Shown here piece by piece: positions 17,381 through 24,837 of a stretch of DNA of 25,561 nt. The notes beneath the pieces were generated by a model. It saw only the letters and a list, made by a program, of their open reading frames with translations, was not told the origin of the DNA and ran no database searches. Position 1 is the stretch's first letter. Every line of letters begins with the position of its first letter. A program made the translations under genes and the position numbers. The stretch comes from Claveliimonas acetigenes (GTDB taxonomy: Bacteria > Bacillota > Clostridia > Lachnospirales > Lachnospiraceae), in assembly GCF_025567385.1 (NCBI RefSeq), contig NZ_JAOQJU010000037.1, forward strand, positions 1-25,561. Direction: 5' to 3'.

Positions 17381-18010
17381 ATGAGTATGAAGAAAAAAAT
17401 GGCTCCGTTTCTGGCGGCGGCGCTGCTGGCAGCTAATGCTTTGCCGGTAATGGCAGTAGATGTGAGCGGAGGGGATGTTTCAGATATCCAGGATGTTACA
17501 AATGCCCAGCAGTCCGGAAGCACAACGGTGGTTGCGAATGTAGCGGAAACAGATCCGGGAGCTGTGGAGTATATTGTTTCTGTTCCCAAATATGTGGACT
17601 TTGGCGGTCTGAAGCGAAATGGAGAAGGGGAATATAATCTGGTTTTGAATGGGAAAGTGAAATTAACATCCGTTTCTAATCTGGATGCAAGTAAGAGAGT
17701 GGCAGTTCTGGTACAGGATGCGGCAAATGGAACGGAAGGATTCCGGATTTACGGTCAGACCGGCGCTGCTGCAAGTAATAATCAATATCTGGTATATAAT
17801 ATTCTGGCAAATAGCAACGATTTGCTTGCAAGTACGAAATATGCCAATGGATTTTTGATTGGCGCGTTCCAGAACGCAGAGGACGCTGTTAATTTAGATT
17901 TTAAACTGGATCAGAATCAGATTACGGGAGAACTGGATAACTGGGTAGGAACTTACCAGGGAACACTTACATTCTATAGTAAAGTGGTTGATGCGGCTGA
18001 ATATAACTAA
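17381..18010 (+). CDS. Secreted beta-sandwich surface protein
   Basis: 209 residues with a signal peptide (MSMKKKMAPFLAAALLAANA, cleavage likely near VMA-VD at about 25-27). The mature part begins with a Thr/Val strand segment (STTVVANVAETDPGA) and YIVSVPKYVDFGG. It ends in NWVGTYQGTLTFYSKV, a pattern common in small secreted Bacillota proteins related to WxL-like or pilin-like beta sandwiches. There is no anchor, so it is either released or held by partners. ATG at 17381 follows GAGG by 7 bases. Its place between a membrane-anchored protein and a small C-terminally anchored protein recalls csc/WxL surface clusters, but no WxL motif is present. Confidence 0.8.
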   Translation: MSMKKKMAPFLAAALLAANALPVMAVDVSGGDVSDIQDVTNAQQSGSTTVVANVAETDPGAVEYIVSVPKYVDFGGLKRNGEGEYNLVLNGKVKLTSVSNLDASKRVAVLVQDAANGTEGFRIYGQTGAAASNNQYLVYNILANSNDLLASTKYANGFLIGAFQNAEDAVNLDFKLDQNQITGELDNWVGTYQGTLTFYSKVVDAAEYN

Positions 18011-18030
18011 GAAACAGAAGAGGTGGGAAA

Positions 18031-18381
18031 ATGCGGCGGATAGCAGCGGTTCTTCCAGTCAGCCTCTGTCTTATGATAACAGCTATGATCATGTCTGCGC
18101 CACTTCCGGTTTGTGCCGGGACGTTGTCTGGGGATGAGCAGACCGGGAGTACGGAACAGACGGTGGTGACAGCACAGGTAGAGGCGGAAGAGGAACCGAC
18201 AGAGCCGGAGCCGGAGGAACCACCGGGCGGCGAGGAACCGGACGGCGGGAAAACGGATGACAGACTGAAAAAGAGTGTCCGAACCGGAGACTATAATGAA
18301 AGAATCACCTTGCTTTTTCTACTTTTGCTGGGAAGTATGCTGATTATTGCGGACAGAATCCGAAGGTTGAGCAGACCGTGA
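18031..18381 (+). CDS. Small Glu/Pro-rich surface protein with C-terminal anchor
   Basis: 116 residues. A signal peptide covers about 1-29 (ending LPVCAG). Residues 30-55 (TGSTEQTVVTAQVEAEEEP) echo the start of the mature upstream protein (STTVVANVAETDP). A Glu/Pro/Gly spacer follows (about 52-76). The C-terminus is SVRTGD, one membrane helix and RIRRLSRP, arranged like a sortase signal but without a canonical LPxTG. It looks like the small LPxTG-type member of csc clusters (comparison, not homology I can prove). It is the last gene of the operon, 20 bases after the secreted protein, and is followed by a strong terminator. Confidence 0.75.
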   Translation: MRRIAAVLPVSLCLMITAMIMSAPLPVCAGTLSGDEQTGSTEQTVVTAQVEAEEEPTEPEPEEPPGGEEPDGGKTDDRLKKSVRTGDYNERITLLFLLLLGSMLIIADRIRRLSRP

Positions 18382-18401
18382 TTAAGAAGAAAGTGATGAA
18401 G

Positions 18402-18447
18402 AATGTGCTTTGGACTTCCTTTTAAGGAAGCACAAAGCACATTTTTT
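18402..18447. terminator. Strong rho-independent terminator overlapping a convergent gene end
   Basis: AATGTGCTTTG (18402-18412) pairs with CAAAGCACATT (18433-18443). An inner CTTCC/GGAAG stem and a T run to 18447 complete it. It ends the surface operon. The right part also encodes the last residues and stop (18422-18424) of the minus-strand pseudouridine synthase. Confidence 0.88.
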
Positions 18448-19192
18448 CTTTCGTCCGTGGATGGAGGAAGGAAAGCTTGTAGGCACAAAGCATTAGCTCC
18501 TGCTTATCCTGCTGTCCGGATCGTTCCCGGCGGATGCCGCCGGAAGCACTGCTGTTCCCGGCATCCGGCGCTGAAGGATTATATTTGGTGTCGCCGACAA
18601 TCGGACATCCCATGTGGGCGAGCTGGACACGGATCTGGTGATGCCGCCCTGTGTCAAGATGAATTTCCAGAAATGTGTGGGCGCTGTTTTCCTTTGCGGG
18701 GATACCGGTATCCGTGAGTGCGCCTGCGCTCTCGGGGGAAATGGTGCGGTAGTGAAGCCTTGCCGGTTTGGCGCCGGGCGTTTCCTTGTCACAGATGCGG
18801 GAAGTATTGGTGCGTCCGTCTTTTACCAGATAATCTTCTAAGGTGCCCTCAGGAACCGGAGGTGTGCCTTCTGTTTCTGCCAGATAATATTTGCCGAAGC
18901 CTCCGTTTTGAAGCTGACGGTTCAGTTCACGGGCAGCGGCAGGAGTCTTGGCGAAGACGAGGATACCTGCTACCGGCTGGTCCAGACGGTGGATGACAGC
19001 AAGGTACGGCTGCCTGGAAGACGGCTCTCTCGAAGAAGGAATCCCTGCAGCGTTCGCGGCAATATGGTTTTTAATCAGCGTTTCCATATCAGGGTCGGCG
19101 GCCCGTCTGGTCTGCACGGGAAGACCATGCGGCTTCCTACATACAATTATGTCGTTATCTTCGTATAAAATGCTTAAAAGGTCTGTTTTCAT
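18422..19192 (-). CDS. RluA-family RNA pseudouridine synthase
   Basis: Isomerises uridine to pseudouridine in rRNA or tRNA. The catalytic motif HRLDQPVAG is at 68-76 with catalytic Asp71. Other family signatures are YEDNDIIVCRKPHGLPVQ near the N-terminus and LDTGRHHQIRVQLAHMGCPIVGD near the C-terminus. At 256 residues it lacks an N-terminal S4 domain, so it belongs with the short RluA/YhcT/TruC-like members; the target site cannot be told. ATG at 19192 follows AAGGAG by 6 bases. The last codons lie within the operon terminator at 18402-18447. The divergent promoter overlaps that of the antiporter. Confidence 0.92.
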   Translation of the reverse strand: MKTDLLSILYEDNDIIVCRKPHGLPVQTRRAADPDMETLIKNHIAANAAGIPSSREPSSRQPYLAVIHRLDQPVAGILVFAKTPAAARELNRQLQNGGFGKYYLAETEGTPPVPEGTLEDYLVKDGRTNTSRICDKETPGAKPARLHYRTISPESAGALTDTGIPAKENSAHTFLEIHLDTGRHHQIRVQLAHMGCPIVGDTKYNPSAPDAGNSSASGGIRRERSGQQDKQELMLCAYKLSFLHPRTKEKMCFVLP

Positions 19193-19202
19193 GGGGTTCT
19201 CC

Positions 19203-19231
19203 TTGACTTATTTTCCTTACACAATTATTAT
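19203..19231 (+). promoter_or_regulatory. Sigma-A promoter of the antiporter operon
   Basis: TTGACT (19203-19208), a 17-base spacer and TATTAT (19226-19231), each one base from consensus. It is placed about 50 bases before the antiporter start. Confidence 0.75.
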
Positions 19232-19259
19232 TTAAACATAGTATTTGAATAAATGTCAA
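19231..19259 (-). promoter_or_regulatory. Sigma-A promoter of the pseudouridine synthase gene
   Basis: On the minus strand a perfect TTGACA (19254-19259), a 17-base spacer and TTTAAA (19231-19236). Its -10 touches the -10 of the opposite promoter at 19226-19231, so both cannot be open at once. Confidence 0.65.
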
Positions 19260-19282
19260 TCAGGGAAAGAGGAATCATAAGA

Positions 19283-20242
19283 ATGAGTTATCTGTTGTTA
19301 GTTTTAGGATTTGTGCTTTTGGTGAAAGGAGCAGATTTTTTTGTGGATGGAAGCTCCAGTGTGGCAAAGATATTGAAAGTGCCGTCCATCGTGATTGGGC
19401 TTACGGTAGTGGCATTCGGGACGAGTATGCCGGAATTGTCTGTCAGTGTGACGGCGGCGCTGAATGGAAATAACGATTTGGCGGTCAGCAATGTGCTGGG
19501 TTCCAATATATTTAATCTTCTGGTAGTGCTGGGATGCTGTGCGCTGGTGAATCCGGTACACGCAAAATGGTCGCTGCTTAAGAAGGAGTTTCCGTTTTCC
19601 ATATTTATCACGGTAATCCTTCTGCTTCTGGTTTCTGATTTTTCCGTTACAAAGGTTATCAAAGGGACGGAATCCTTCTCTCTGGGTAAACTGGGAGGAC
19701 TTTTGTTTCTCATTTTATTTGCCATTTTTTTGTATGCGACGGTCAAGTCTGCGCTGGCTTCCAGAAAGGAGGTGCAGGACGAAGACTATAAAGTAATGAG
19801 TCCGTTAAGAAGCGGGGTGTATATTGTCGGAGGTATTGCCGGAATTGCACTGGGAGGAGATTTGGTAGTGGACAGCGCGTCCGACATTGCGGCGGCGTTT
19901 GGACTGAGCCAGACTTTTATCGGGCTTACTATTGTTGCGTTGGGAACTTCGCTGCCGGAACTGGTAACTTCGATGGTTGCGGCGGGAAAAGGAGAAAATG
20001 ATCTTGCGGTAGGCAATGTTGTGGGATCGAATATTTTCAATATTCTGCTGATTCTGGGCGTGTCTGCGGTGATTACACCGATTACACTGGATGTAACGGC
20101 AGTATATGATACATTTATTTTGATTATTGCCAGCCTGGTTGTGTACATAGCGGCAATTAGTAAGCGGGAGATACGCAGGAGCGAAGGGGCACTTTTCCTG
20201 TTGGTGTATTTGATGTTCTTTGTATATATTTTGATTCGATAA
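19283..20242 (+). CDS. Calcium/sodium antiporter, CaCA superfamily (YrbG-type)
   Basis: An integral membrane exchanger of cations such as Ca2+ for Na+ or H+. It has the two inverted alpha repeats of the family: GLTVVAFGTSMPEL with NDLAVSNVLGSNIFN (about 39-78), and GLTIVALGTSLPEL with NDLAVGNVVGSNIFN (about 213-252). These carry the paired ion-binding Glu and Asn residues. About ten membrane helices are evident over 319 residues. I take ATG 19283, preceded by AGAGGA at about 9 bases; the upstream in-frame ATG at 19253 lacks a ribosome site. A charged loop separates the halves. It heads a two-gene unit. Confidence 0.93.
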   Translation: MSYLLLVLGFVLLVKGADFFVDGSSSVAKILKVPSIVIGLTVVAFGTSMPELSVSVTAALNGNNDLAVSNVLGSNIFNLLVVLGCCALVNPVHAKWSLLKKEFPFSIFITVILLLLVSDFSVTKVIKGTESFSLGKLGGLLFLILFAIFLYATVKSALASRKEVQDEDYKVMSPLRSGVYIVGGIAGIALGGDLVVDSASDIAAAFGLSQTFIGLTIVALGTSLPELVTSMVAAGKGENDLAVGNVVGSNIFNILLILGVSAVITPITLDVTAVYDTFILIIASLVVYIAAISKREIRRSEGALFLLVYLMFFVYILIR

Positions 20243-20255
20243 GGTGGATGAGTGT

Positions 20256-21212
20256 GTGAGTAAATTAAAAATAATAGCAGGAGCTGTGGCAGGAATTGTG
20301 TGTCTGGCAGGAGCCGTATGCCTGGGGGTTTTTACATGGAGAGATTATCAGACGCAGCAGGAGCAGGCTGCAGGAAGAGAAGAAGCGGAGAAGCTGCTTC
20401 GCCCGCTGGATGTGGAGTGGAACCGGATTCAGCAGGAAATAGACGACCTGGAAGAGGAGTATTCCCTTAAAATGGAAGGAACAGGAACGGCGGAAGTGCT
20501 CTTTACACATCCGGATGCCCGGGTATATGAAGAAGCGTACCCTATTATGGAAGAGTATGGATATACCGGCGTTCTGGCAGTGTCAGAGCAGCAGTTCCCG
20601 GGGACAGAAGGAAATATGAGCCTGGAGCAGTTCCAGGAGCTGATTCAGGCAGGCTGGAGTACTTGTATTGTGTGGAGCGGCGATGATATGTACACGTGGC
20701 TGGGCGCATTAGCGCTAAAGATGCAGGAGACGGGAGTCCCCGGCAGCAGCGTGATGTATTTCCCGTCCGAAACATATCTTAAAGAATATGACGAAATTTT
20801 GCTTGCCCATGGATTCGCGGCTGCGGTGCATCACGGGGAGGCCGGAGAAATGGATACAGCCGCAGGTGAAGGAGGAATCTGGCATCCGGCTGCGGTCGGG
20901 CTGCAGGGAGAGACGCCGAAGTACCGGCTGGATGACGCCGTGAAAAATAAGGCAAACATTGTTTATACGGTGGGCTGGCAGCAGGAAGATGAGATGTATA
21001 ATGAAAAAATGTTCCGGTCAATGCTGAGTTATTTTAAACAATACCAGGAAGAAAGTGGTCTTCAGGTAATGGATATTGCGGGAGCGGGGGAATACAGGCA
21101 GCAATTGGAAAATGATAAAGGGGCAATTGAACAGGAATATCTGCAGAAGAAGGAAGAACTGGAACGGCAGAAGGAAGACATAGAACGCCAAATGGATGAA
21201 ATCGGGAAATAA
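20256..21212 (+). CDS. Membrane-anchored degenerate NodB/polysaccharide-deacetylase-like protein with coiled coil
   Basis: I choose GTG 20256, with AAGGTGG 8 bases upstream and 13 bases after the antiporter stop, giving 318 residues. One N-terminal membrane helix is followed by a helical stretch (about 35-75), a central domain and a long C-terminal charged coiled coil (about 280-318). The centre resembles a NodB deacetylase in its spacing: VLFTHPDARVYEEAYPIMEE, EYGYTGVLAV, MSLEQFQELIQAGWSTCIVW. The FDDG metal motif has become FTHPDA and the HxxxH motif is not evident, so enzyme activity is doubtful. It may bind cell-wall glycan or have lost function. Its link to the antiporter is unclear. Confidence 0.75.
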   Translation: MSKLKIIAGAVAGIVCLAGAVCLGVFTWRDYQTQQEQAAGREEAEKLLRPLDVEWNRIQQEIDDLEEEYSLKMEGTGTAEVLFTHPDARVYEEAYPIMEEYGYTGVLAVSEQQFPGTEGNMSLEQFQELIQAGWSTCIVWSGDDMYTWLGALALKMQETGVPGSSVMYFPSETYLKEYDEILLAHGFAAAVHHGEAGEMDTAAGEGGIWHPAAVGLQGETPKYRLDDAVKNKANIVYTVGWQQEDEMYNEKMFRSMLSYFKQYQEESGLQVMDIAGAGEYRQQLENDKGAIEQEYLQKKEELERQKEDIERQMDEIGK

Positions 21213-21216
21213 CCTC

Positions 21217-21245
21217 TTGACAAATGCCGGTAATTTTATTAGAAT
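21217..21245 (+). promoter_or_regulatory. Strong sigma-A promoter of the proS leader
   Basis: A perfect TTGACA (21217-21222), a 17-base spacer and TAGAAT (21240-21245, one mismatch). It begins four bases after the stop codon of the previous gene. Transcription should start near 21252 and run into the T-box. Confidence 0.85.
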
Positions 21246-21262
21246 TTCCTTAATTGAATAAT

Positions 21263-21529
21263 CCGTCGGCAATGATAGTTGCAGAAGACGGAGTGGCAGT
21301 GAAGAGGAATAGTAATTGCAGCGGAAGTCCTACAGAGAGAGAATCCATTGGCTGAAAGATTTTTGATTAGAAGCGCAGTGAACCTACCTTGGAGCCTCTG
21401 TGCGAAAGCACAGCGTGACATTAGCGTTAATGGTGATGAGAGAGGACTGCGGAAGGGCCGCAGTTAATTAGGGTGGTACCGCCGAGCTTTTCGGTCCCTT
21501 TGAGGGAAGCGAAAGGCCTGGCGTTTTTT
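21263..21529 (+). promoter_or_regulatory. T-box riboswitch, proline specifier, controlling proS
   Basis: The T-box core AGGGTGGTACCGC (21470-21482) is exact. Stem I is recognisable from GAATAGTAA (k-turn-like, about 21307), the AG-bulge AGAGAGAG and GGCTGAAAG. It closes with GGAGCCTCT near 21391-21399. The specifier is best read as CCT at 21383-21385 (GTGAA-CCT-A), a proline codon, followed by the expected purine and matching the downstream proS. A preceding small hairpin (CCGTC/GACGG, 21263-21291) may be part of the leader. Uncharged tRNA-Pro should stabilise the antiterminator and turn on proS. Confidence 0.93.
21481..21529 (+). terminator. T-box terminator hairpin
   Basis: GCCGAGCTTTTCG pairs with CGAAAGGCCTGGC around a GTCCC/GGGA inner stem and is followed by TTTTTT at 21524-21529. 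The 5' side overlaps the end of the T-box core, so terminator and antiterminator are mutually exclusive. Confidence 0.88.
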
Positions 21530-21591
21530 GTTTCCCGCATCAGAATTAAGTGGAGCAAGGGCTCCGCAGGAATGAAAAGGAGAAAAGAGAC

Positions 21592-23031
21592 ATGGCAAAG
21601 GAAAAATTAGTCAAAAATATCACACCTCGTGATGAAAATTTTGCACAGTGGTACACGGATGTTGTCCGTGAAGCTGAGTTATGTGATTACTCAAGCGTAA
21701 AAGGATGTTTGAACTACCTGCCGAATGGTTATGCAATCTGGGAGCTGATTCAGGCGGATCTTGACAGACGGTTTAAAGAAACAGGTGTAGAGAACGTATA
21801 TCTTCCGACGCTGATTCCGGAAAGCCTTCTGGAGAAAGAAGCGGATCACGTTGAGGGATTTGCCCCGGAAGTAGCATGGGTAACGCACGGCGGTATGGAA
21901 AGACTGCAGGAAAGATTATGCATCCGCCCTACATCAGAAACCTTGTTCTGTGATTTGTGGTCTAAGACCGTACGGTCATACCGGGATCTGCCGAAGGTAT
22001 GGAATCAGTGGAATTCTGTGCTCCGTTGGGAGAAGACGACGAGGCCGTTCCTCCGCTCCAGAGAATTCTTGTGGCAGGAGGGACATACGTTGCATGCAAC
22101 TTACGAGGAAGCAGAAGAAAGAACTATCCAGATGTGGCATGTATATGAAGACTGTTACAGAGAGACGCTGGCAATGCCGTTCGTATCAGGAAGGAAGGCA
22201 GAGCATGAGAAGTTTGCAGGTGCACAGGATACCTACACGATTGAAGCGCTGATGCATGACGGTAAAGCACTGCAGTCTGCAACCAGCCATTTCTTCGGAA
22301 GTGGATTCCCGGATGCATTTGATATTAAATATATAGATAAGAATAATCAGCCTCACAGCTGTTATGAGACTTCATGGGGATGGTCCACCAGAAGTATCGG
22401 CGGATTGATTATGGTTCACGGTGATGACGACGGTCTGGTACTGCCTCCGCATGTTGCTCCGGTAGAGTGCCGTGTCATTCCGGTAGCACAGCACAAAGAA
22501 GGCGTGCTTGACAGAGCTTATGCGCTGTTAGAAGAACTGAAGAAAGCAGGCTACAGAGTGAAAATCGATGATTCTGATAAGAGTCCGGGATGGAAATTCT
22601 CTGAGCAGGAGATTCTCGGAATTCCTACCCGTATCGAGATTGGACCAAAGGATATTGAGAAGAACCAGGTAATTGTTGTACGCCGTGATACCCGTGAGAA
22701 GATTGTGGTATCTCTGGATGAGATTGCAGGAAAGCTGCGCGACATCTTAGAGACAATTCAGCAGGATATGTATAAGAAGGCAGAAGCATTCTTAAACAGC
22801 CATATTGACACTGCTGTAACAATGGACGAGATGATAGAGAAGTTTAAGGCAAACCGCGGATTTGTAAAGGCTTGCTGGTGCGGCGATCCGGAATGCGAAG
22901 GCGAAGTGAAATACGTAACCGGCGGCGCGGCAACCAGATGTCTGATTGAAGATGAAGAGATGATTTCAGACAAATGTATCTGGTGCGGAAAACCTGCAAA
23001 GCATATGGCATACTGGGGTAAATCTTACTAA
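21592..23031 (+). CDS. proS: Proline--tRNA ligase, short (archaeal/eukaryotic-like) type
   Basis: Charges tRNA-Pro with proline using ATP. 479 residues with class II synthetase motifs: VYLPTLIPESLLEKEADHVEGF, LCIRPTSETLFC (motif 2 region), WEKTTRPFLRSREFLWQEGHT and GWSTRSIGGLIMVHGDDDGLVLPP. An anticodon-binding domain follows, then a C-terminal Cys region (CWCGDPEC...CIWCGKP) ending in AYWGKSY, the hallmark of the archaeal/eukaryotic-like form lacking the bacterial editing insertion. ATG 21592 follows AAGGAG by 9 bases; the upstream in-frame ATGs in the leader are unlikely. It is controlled by the Pro T-box and followed by a terminator at 23124. Confidence 0.96.
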   Translation: MAKEKLVKNITPRDENFAQWYTDVVREAELCDYSSVKGCLNYLPNGYAIWELIQADLDRRFKETGVENVYLPTLIPESLLEKEADHVEGFAPEVAWVTHGGMERLQERLCIRPTSETLFCDLWSKTVRSYRDLPKVWNQWNSVLRWEKTTRPFLRSREFLWQEGHTLHATYEEAEERTIQMWHVYEDCYRETLAMPFVSGRKAEHEKFAGAQDTYTIEALMHDGKALQSATSHFFGSGFPDAFDIKYIDKNNQPHSCYETSWGWSTRSIGGLIMVHGDDDGLVLPPHVAPVECRVIPVAQHKEGVLDRAYALLEELKKAGYRVKIDDSDKSPGWKFSEQEILGIPTRIEIGPKDIEKNQVIVVRRDTREKIVVSLDEIAGKLRDILETIQQDMYKKAEAFLNSHIDTAVTMDEMIEKFKANRGFVKACWCGDPECEGEVKYVTGGAATRCLIEDEEMISDKCIWCGKPAKHMAYWGKSY

Positions 23032-23123
23032 AAGATATCCCTGACATGTAAAGAAGAGACATTCCTATGAGATGTGGACTTTGTTAAGTTGTGAATAGCG
23101 GTGCGTCTCTAAGGAGTGTACTT

Positions 23124-23154
23124 GGGAGAGTCGGATGCGTCCGGTTCTCCTTTT
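23124..23154 (+). terminator. Rho-independent terminator after proS
   Basis: GGAGAGTCGGA pairs with TCCGGTTCTCC (a GGAGA/TCTCC outer stem and a CGGA/TCCG inner stem around TGCG). It is followed by TTTT at 23151-23154. The 90 bases between proS and this hairpin hold nothing else I can identify. Confidence 0.75.
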
Positions 23155-23155
23155 A

Positions 23156-23485
23156 ATTTACATTGAAGAAAGCAAATCCGGTTTTGATTTCGTGTCCGTA
23201 AGCAGTCATACCAGAATGGTAAATGCCAACAGACTGCAGGTATATGCTTTTACGTATAACATATTTAATTGGTTTAGACGCTTGGTGTTATCAGCAAACG
23301 TCTGAAAGCAACGCATTGATACCGTCCGTTAAAAACTGCTGAAGATTGCTGCAAAAGTAGTTCGTTCAGCAAGATATATCACATTCAAACTGTGTAGCAG
23401 CAGCCCTTATAAAAATGAATTCTATGAGACACTTTCAAATGTCGGCAAGTATGCACAGCTTGCTACACAAGAGGATTTTGATTGA
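23156..23485 (+). pseudogene. IS1380-family-like transposase, C-terminal remnant
   Basis: Read in one frame, this stretch gives an IS1380-type transposase tail: KSGFDFVSVSSHTRMVNANR, LQVYAFTYNIFNWFRRLVLS, KQRIDTVR, KLLKIAAKVVRSARYITFKL, CSSSPYKNEFYETLSNVG, ending at TGA 23483-23485. Two internal stops (TGA after LSANV, TAA after DTVR) and the absence of the catalytic N-terminal two thirds show that it is dead. The family call rests on remembered similarity of the LAYNLF.W..RL and AAKVV.S.RY.TF patterns. No terminal inverted repeat was identified. It lies directly upstream of the AbiE genes. Confidence 0.75.
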
Positions 23486-23560
23486 TAGATTTTAATTTTG
23501 AAAAATATCCGCAAAACAATAAAAAATGCGGATGAATTTCTAAATAAGGAGGCAGAAGCG

Positions 23561-24100
23561 ATGAAAACACGTGCGGAATGTCTTGAAAAATATGGATCAG
23601 ATTATTTTATTGAGAAAAAAATAAAAGAAGGCGAACTGTTCAAAGTTGGAAAAGGAATATATTCGGAGAAGAAATATGTCCCGGAAATTGCAATGTTCGT
23701 ATACAAATATCCGAATGCGGTAGTAACAATGAAAAGTGCTTTTTACTTTCACGGATTAACGGACGTGATACCGGATGAATGTGATTTGGCAACAACCCGT
23801 GATGCTACTAAAATCAAAGATGAAAGAGTGAAGCAGTATTTTGTTCCTGATGACTTTTTCGAGGAAGGAATTGAAGCTGCTGATTATAAAGGGTATGATA
23901 TACGGATTTACAATAAAGAACGTATGCTGATTGAACTTGTGCGATATAAAAGTAAGTTGCCTTTTGATTATTATAAGGAAATTATCTTAAATTACCGTAA
24001 GTTACTTCCAAGATTGGATATGCAGAAAATTCAGGATTATGCATTGATGGCACCAAAGAGTAATAAGGTGCTTGAAATTTTACAGATGGAGGTACTCTAA
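23561..24100 (+). CDS. AbiEi-family antitoxin (type IV toxin-antitoxin)
   Basis: 179 residues. I choose ATG 23561 with AAGGAGG 8 bases upstream; the frame is open upstream to TTG 23498 but without a ribosome site. The N-terminus is wing-helix-like (CLEKYGSDYFIEKKIKEGEL, FKVGKGIYSEKKY), followed by the family's region MFVYKYPNAVVTMKSAFYFH, then GLTDVIPDECDLATTRDATK and RMLIELVRYKSKLPFDYYKE. AbiEi represses the operon and counteracts AbiEii (family knowledge). It sits 2 bases before abiEii, the standard order. It lies between an IS remnant and a terminator. Base composition looks more AT-rich than in the core genes, consistent with acquisition. Confidence 0.87.
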   Translation: MKTRAECLEKYGSDYFIEKKIKEGELFKVGKGIYSEKKYVPEIAMFVYKYPNAVVTMKSAFYFHGLTDVIPDECDLATTRDATKIKDERVKQYFVPDDFFEEGIEAADYKGYDIRIYNKERMLIELVRYKSKLPFDYYKEIILNYRKLLPRLDMQKIQDYALMAPKSNKVLEILQMEVL

Positions 24101-24102
24101 AG

Positions 24103-24816
24103 ATGAATTTGGAGAAGATGGCAGAGAAATATAGGGATGCTGGGTATTCAGAACGGAATGCAGATGCACGTGTGTGTCAGGATATTGTACTTAAGGCAAT
24201 TGTACGAAGCAATTTGGGAAGAAATGTAACCATAAAAGGTGGCGTTGTGATGCGCAGCATTACCGGGAATGTGAGACGCGCTACGGAAGACCTGGATTTG
24301 GATTTTATCAGATATTCATTGGAAGACGAATCCATCCGATATTTTATTTCAAAATTGAATTGTCTTGAAGGAATTAGAATTGAGATTAAAGGCAACAAAA
24401 TTGAGCAGCTTTCTCAACAGGAGTATAGCGGAAAACATGTATATATTATCATTAAGGATGATGAGGGAGCAAGTCTGTTGATTAATTCCTGTGAGCAAAT
24501 TTTTGCAGAGAAACTAAGATCATTGTTACGCTTTGGCCCTCTTTCTACAAGATATAAAGATATCTTTGATTTCTGCTATTTGAAAGATCATGTGGATATG
24601 TCACGACTTGCAGATTGCATTAGGGCGTATATCATCGACGAGCCATTAATGCGAGAAAAAGATATGAATGGTGTACGCAAGAGGGTAGCACTTACATTTT
24701 CAAATCGTCAGTTTAGAAGAAATGTGGAGCATTCCGGAGACAGAAACTGGCTTCAGATAGATGTGGGTGTTGCGTTTAAGATGATTCAAGACTTTTTGGA
24801 AACTGTTAATTTATAA
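24103..24816 (+). CDS. AbiEii-family nucleotidyltransferase toxin
   Basis: 237 residues. The nucleotidyltransferase signature is clear: IKGGVVMRSITGNVRRATED (about 44-63), continuing into DLDLDF with the metal-binding Asps. It is followed by the family's AEKLRSLLRFG and STRYKDIFDFCYL region (about 145-170). AbiEii-type toxins (DUF1814) are thought to transfer nucleotides and to cause abortive infection or growth arrest, relieved by AbiEi. ATG 24103 follows GGAGG by 10 bases, and the gap to the antitoxin stop is 2 bases, implying coupling. All motif residues appear intact, so the pair is probably functional. Confidence 0.9.
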   Translation: MNLEKMAEKYRDAGYSERNADARVCQDIVLKAIVRSNLGRNVTIKGGVVMRSITGNVRRATEDLDLDFIRYSLEDESIRYFISKLNCLEGIRIEIKGNKIEQLSQQEYSGKHVYIIIKDDEGASLLINSCEQIFAEKLRSLLRFGPLSTRYKDIFDFCYLKDHVDMSRLADCIRAYIIDEPLMREKDMNGVRKRVALTFSNRQFRRNVEHSGDRNWLQIDVGVAFKMIQDFLETVNL

Positions 24817-24837
24817 AAATAATAATGTGATTACATA

